From JAUNKE01 sp041853585 (GTDB taxonomy: Bacteria; Bacillota; Clostridia; Peptostreptococcales; Filifactoraceae): 7,924 nucleotides of DNA. Position numbers and translations under genes: made by a program. The first letter of the stretch is position 1; every line of letters starts with the position of its first letter. Where the stretch lies: the NCBI GenBank assembly GCA_041853585.1, contig JBGZSM010000028.1, positions 1 through 7,924 on the forward strand, given 5' to 3'. Of this stretch, positions 5,349 through 7,924 are shown piece by piece. The notes below the pieces were generated by a model that did not search any database, was not told the origin of the DNA, and was given only the letters and a program-made list of their open reading frames with translations.

Positions 5349-6158
5349 ATGTTTAAGAAAATAATGTTAAAAATAGGGATGGCATCTTTGATTTGTTTTG
5401 TAATCGGCTCGCTTGTAATTTCCAATGCGGATGAAAAGAACAGCAAGTTGTTTATTAAAGGTATGCTGATGGAAAAAGCCGATGTGTTTACCGAAGACGG
5501 AAGAACTTTTCTGCCGCTGCGATTGGTAGGAGAAGGCCTGGGCTATGAAGTGGCTTACCATGGCGCGACAAAGGGAATAGAAATTAAAAATGATAAGATG
5601 AAGATTTCTATGAAAATCGGAGATAAAAAAGCGGTTGTAAACGGAGAAAATAAATCCATGGATGTAATGCCCGTTTTGAAGGATTCGAAAATTTGCGTTC
5701 CGACGAGATTCGTTGCGGAAAGTTTTGGAGAAAAGGTTGAATGGGATGCAAAGAATAAGGTTGTAATCGTTTCTCAATATCCTGAGCCGAATTTGAAGAT
5801 AGCGGAGCCGCAAGAGTTCAAAATGAAAGACCTTCGATTTTCTTTGCAGCTCAGCGAAAAGTTCAAAGAAAATATAAGCTATGAAGAAAAAGAGGATGTT
5901 GTTATTTTCTTCGACATCTACAACAAAGAAAAATCAAAAGACAAGGCTTCGGGAGCGCTTTGTTTTATCAGCAAGTCAACGCATCCGGCGTCGAAATATG
6001 TCCCGTCCGTCTTATTGGGCTATCAAGACGGTGTTTATGTCGAAGCAGTTCAAGAAAGCGGCGTTGAATATTCATTGGAAAATAAGGAATTCAAAAATAG
6101 ATATGACGAAAGCATGAAATTGCTCGTAGAATCGCTGAAAACTTTTCAAATGAAGTAA
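5349..6158 (+). CDS. Secreted stalk-domain (copper amine oxidase N-terminal-like) protein
   Basis: This is a 269-residue exported protein. Residues 1-27 form a signal peptide or anchor (KK at the start, hydrophobic 11-24, then NA before the acidic mature start). Residues 33-145 contain the two characteristic repeats of the Cu_amine_oxidN1 stalk domain: TFLPLRLVGEGLGYEV (53-68) and ICVPTRFVAESFGEKVEWD (115-133). This domain usually mediates cell-wall or surface interactions and does not bind copper. The C-terminal part (155-269) is a separate mixed alpha/beta segment of unknown function. ATG 5349 is preferred over the adjacent ATG 5346 and an upstream ATG 5313 because AAGGAGG (5337-5343) is then five bases away. 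Its place behind a BlaI/M56 pair suggests it is an output or a ligand of that switch. Confidence 0.8.
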   Translation: MFKKIMLKIGMASLICFVIGSLVISNADEKNSKLFIKGMLMEKADVFTEDGRTFLPLRLVGEGLGYEVAYHGATKGIEIKNDKMKISMKIGDKKAVVNGENKSMDVMPVLKDSKICVPTRFVAESFGEKVEWDAKNKVVIVSQYPEPNLKIAEPQEFKMKDLRFSLQLSEKFKENISYEEKEDVVIFFDIYNKEKSKDKASGALCFISKSTHPASKYVPSVLLGYQDGVYVEAVQESGVEYSLENKEFKNRYDESMKLLVESLKTFQMK

Positions 6159-6168
6159 GGAGGACAAA

Positions 6169-6639
6169 ATGGACAGGAACAAAAAAACTTTTGTTTTACT
6201 ATCGCTCATTTTGATTGTATGCATTTCGATAGGTGCTTATTCGTTATCCGCTTCAAAAGTGACTACGGAGACGGGAATGATATTGGATATGAATGAAGAT
6301 GAAATCAAGATGAACAAGGTCATTCTTTTAAATTATTTCATCGAAGAGGACAAACAAAAAATTGAGGAGCTTGGGGTACTTCCGAGCGAATATCCCGGAG
6401 GATTTTACCGAAAAGATTTGAATGAAGTCGGGCATTTCAAAATAAGTCCGGATATTAAAGTTTCAATAGTTGATACCGAGCAAACATATTCGAAAAATGA
6501 TGACCGAAAACATATATTTGAAAACTATGATGAGTTTTTATCCGCGTGCAAGGAAGATTCGTCATTAAAGCAAAGGCATTATGTCTTTACGATTAAGAAA
6601 GATGTCGTTGTCAATATGGAAGAAAAATTTTACAACTGA
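6169..6639 (+). CDS. Membrane-anchored hypothetical protein, probably frameshifted at its C-terminus
   Basis: This 156-residue protein has a short basic N-terminus and one hydrophobic helix at about 8-24, giving an uncleaved anchor or signal peptide. The remainder is hydrophilic and extracellular, with no recognised domain; GGFYRKD lies near 76-82. ATG 6169 has an ideal AAGGAGG (6157-6163) that overlaps the previous stop codon, so translation is coupled to the stalk-protein gene. The frame ends TGA at 6637-6639. Directly after it the next frame stays open to 6808 and begins with a plausible continuation, so the true product may be about 212 residues. Confidence 0.65.
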   Translation: MDRNKKTFVLLSLILIVCISIGAYSLSASKVTTETGMILDMNEDEIKMNKVILLNYFIEEDKQKIEELGVLPSEYPGGFYRKDLNEVGHFKISPDIKVSIVDTEQTYSKNDDRKHIFENYDEFLSACKEDSSLKQRHYVFTIKKDVVVNMEEKFYN

Positions 6640-6808
6640 TGAAGATGCGTTTTATCGAAGGGATAAAGTTTATTATAGGACTTCACCTAACATTGCGGGG
6701 TATAAGTATGTTGTAAAAAATCTTTTGATGAAATTGCTCGTTAAGTGCGTTCTTGCTCTCCTGAGTTATTCTAAAAAACGCCATATGTTTTTAGAGGTGA
6801 TAGCATGA
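6640..6808 (+). pseudogene. Out-of-frame continuation of the 6169 gene
   Basis: In the frame one base forward of the upstream gene, this stretch has no stop until TGA 6806-6808. Skipping one base in the TTTT run near 6628-6631 would read KFTTDEDAFYRRDKVYYRTS and onward without a break. The stop then overlaps the next start codon as ATGA, the typical arrangement of coupled operon genes. That supports a real former coding end. No separate start codon with a ribosome site is seen here. The last 30 residues are lysine- and leucine-rich and look less convincingly coding. Confidence 0.45.
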
Positions 6809-7437
6809 AAAAAATATATTTGTTTTTAGTAATTTGGTTGATATTTTTAATCTGTGCTTGCAATAAAAGTATGAATATCGATATTCCGCTATTAGTGCAG
6901 GGGGATGACGGATTTGCGCGACGAGCTCAATGGAATACAAAAGAAAATAGGATAGAATATACGGAACCGAAAGTTTTATCGACAAAAGATTATTCCGGAG
7001 AATTTTTTAGGGATGGGAAAAATCGATTGATTTTGCCGATGAAGGCGAAAGAACCTTTGTATGAGCAGCTTGATTTGGACATATACAGACAGGAAGATCA
7101 ATATATTCTATATTATAAAGATACGACCCTTAAAAATATAGAGAAAAAAATATATACATTGAGCAAGGATGGAAAAGATTATACTTTTGATTTGGAATCC
7201 GGGCATGGGAAACCGGAATTTGATTTAAGTGATTGTGCCATTTCATCATATATGGTAAGCGATGATGAATTGTATATTTTATGGAACGGATTTTCGAAAG
7301 ACATCAATGCTATTGAGCTGATTATTACAAAGGTTGATTACAAAACGGGCGGCATGAGTTGTTCAAAAGTGAAACAAGCTCCCGGATTTTCTCCCGCCAC
7401 TCCCCCCTATGATTTGCAATATATTGCAGACAGATAA
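6805..7437 (+). CDS. Putative lipoprotein of unknown function (N-terminal part, probable frameshift)
   Basis: This frame encodes 210 residues. The start MKKIYLFLVIWLIFLICAC is a lipoprotein-type signal peptide with probable lipidated Cys19, though the lipobox (ICAC) is slightly unusual. The mature part is rich in Asp, Lys and Tyr with alternating beta-like segments (for example QYILYYKD, DELYILWNG), compatible with a beta-propeller or beta-sandwich. No family is recognised. GAGGTGA (6793-6799) is the ribosome site, five bases upstream. The frame stops at TAA 7435-7437, but an adjacent frame continues to 7720 with similar composition, so the intact gene was probably 6805-7720, about 305 residues. 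Confidence 0.65.
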   Translation: MKKIYLFLVIWLIFLICACNKSMNIDIPLLVQGDDGFARRAQWNTKENRIEYTEPKVLSTKDYSGEFFRDGKNRLILPMKAKEPLYEQLDLDIYRQEDQYILYYKDTTLKNIEKKIYTLSKDGKDYTFDLESGHGKPEFDLSDCAISSYMVSDDELYILWNGFSKDINAIELIITKVDYKTGGMSCSKVKQAPGFSPATPPYDLQYIADR

Positions 7438-7720
7438 AGGCTTTATAGCATTTAATGAGAAAGTGGTCGTATTGATTGACATTCACAAAAATGAGGTCGG
7501 AAAGATAATTGAGAATAAAGATTTGGCAGCAGTTCAGGAGGAAAGTCGTCCTATCATTGATAAAGTGGGATTCTATGAAGACTATATAATCGTTAGGGCA
7601 TATCGGTTTGCAAAGACATCGGATGTCCAAGAATATAAATTGTATCTGGTGGATAATTCTTCTTCGGTTTTGGAAATAGAGGTTACGGATAGAATTTATT
7701 TCCCGAATTTCGAATCTTAA
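7409..7720 (+). pseudogene. C-terminal part of the lipoprotein in a shifted frame
   Basis: The frame one base forward is open from 7373 to TAA 7718-7720. Its nominal ATG at 7409 has no ribosome site (only a C-run lies before it), so independent translation is unlikely. The encoded stretch, with segments such as GFIAFNEKVVVLIDIHKNEV and VGFYEDYIIVRAYRF, has the same beta-strand-rich character as the upstream frame. It is best read as the same protein continued after a one-base shift between 7373 and 7434. The C6 run at 7402-7407 or the repetitive GCAGACAGATAA at 7426-7437 are candidate sites. Confidence 0.55.
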
Positions 7721-7746
7721 AATCGATCAAAATCGCAAATCGAAAT

Positions 7747-7792
7747 TTCAAATTCGGATTTCAAATCAAGAATGGTAAATCTGAATTTTGAA
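7747..7792. repeat. Imperfect inverted repeat after the operon
   Basis: Bases 7747-7761 pair with 7777-7792 over 15 positions, with one G-U pair and one bulged T; the loop is 15 bases. It lies 27 bases after the last stop codon. No T-run follows it, so it is not a classical terminator, though it could protect the mRNA 3' end. Confidence 0.4.
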
Positions 7793-7895
7793 GGTAAGTT
7801 GTAAAATCAAATGCATAGTAATAAATAAGTATAGAAAAAGTCATGAAGATACTGTATACTAAGTTCGACCAAAAAATCAGTAAAGGAGTATCCAC

Positions 7896-7924
7896 ATGAC
7901 CCACTCTAAGTATAACACAGATAA
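7896..7924 (+). CDS. Start of a gene leaving the right edge (partial)
   Basis: ATG 7896 is preceded by AAAGGAG (7882-7888) with a seven-base gap, and nine codons are visible (MTHSKYNTD), followed by the window end. A start like this resembles the N-termini of some transposases, but nine residues are not enough to assign a family, and no terminal inverted repeat can be confirmed inside the window. The upstream gap 7793-7881 holds possible but weak promoter matches, such as TTGTAA 7799-7804 with TAAATA 7822-7827. Confidence 0.5.

Noticed and set aside
5367..5813. Open frame of 148 codons on the - strand opposite the stalk protein
   Set aside because: The + strand frame carries both stalk-domain repeats and a signal peptide; the reverse frame has none.

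Overview
The window looks like chromosomal DNA of a low-GC Gram-positive anaerobe (Bacillota, Clostridia/Tissierellia-like). The reasons are strong AGGAGG-type ribosome binding sites, sigma-A promoters with TTGACA-N17-TATnnT spacing, a T-box riboswitch, lipoprotein signal peptides, a BlaI/M56 regulatory pair and a stalk-domain protein. Genus and species cannot be named from the sequence. All long genes are on the + strand; one gene probably leaves the left edge on the - strand.

Region 1 (1-710) is regulatory. A - strand promoter (41-69) points to a gene starting at position 7, and it lies inside two tandem copies of a roughly 40-base hairpin-forming repeat. A strong + strand promoter (176-204) starts a leader of about 500 nt. 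This leader holds an AU-rich hairpin, a 23-codon reading frame with an excellent Shine-Dalgarno site, and a T-box riboswitch (about 367-608) whose antiterminator and terminator can be drawn base by base. A second short reading frame follows the terminator.

Region 2 (711-3145) is a three-gene polar amino acid ABC importer: lipoprotein solute-binding protein, membrane permease and ATPase. It ends in a strong bidirectional terminator (3144-3189). The T-box should allow transcription when the cognate tRNA is uncharged, so the importer is made when that amino acid is scarce. The specifier codon could not be fixed by hand.

Region 3 (3190-7720) is visibly more AT-rich and has its own promoter (3308-3336), whose -10 box is covered by a BlaI-type palindrome. 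It encodes a BlaI/MecI-like repressor, an M56 (BlaR1-like) membrane metallopeptidase, a small ORF, a secreted stalk-domain (copper amine oxidase N-terminal-like) protein, a membrane-anchored hypothetical protein and a lipoprotein. The last two both appear frameshifted. The M56 protein has its zinc-peptidase motifs, but its outer domain is a short beta-rich segment and not a penicillin-binding sensor. The likely model is a surface-signal switch: outside signal, M56 proteolysis of BlaI, then expression of envelope proteins from the same operon. The signal is unknown.

Region 4 (7721-7924) is a short intergenic stretch with an imperfect hairpin. It ends in a well-formed ribosome binding site and the first codons of a gene that leaves the window.
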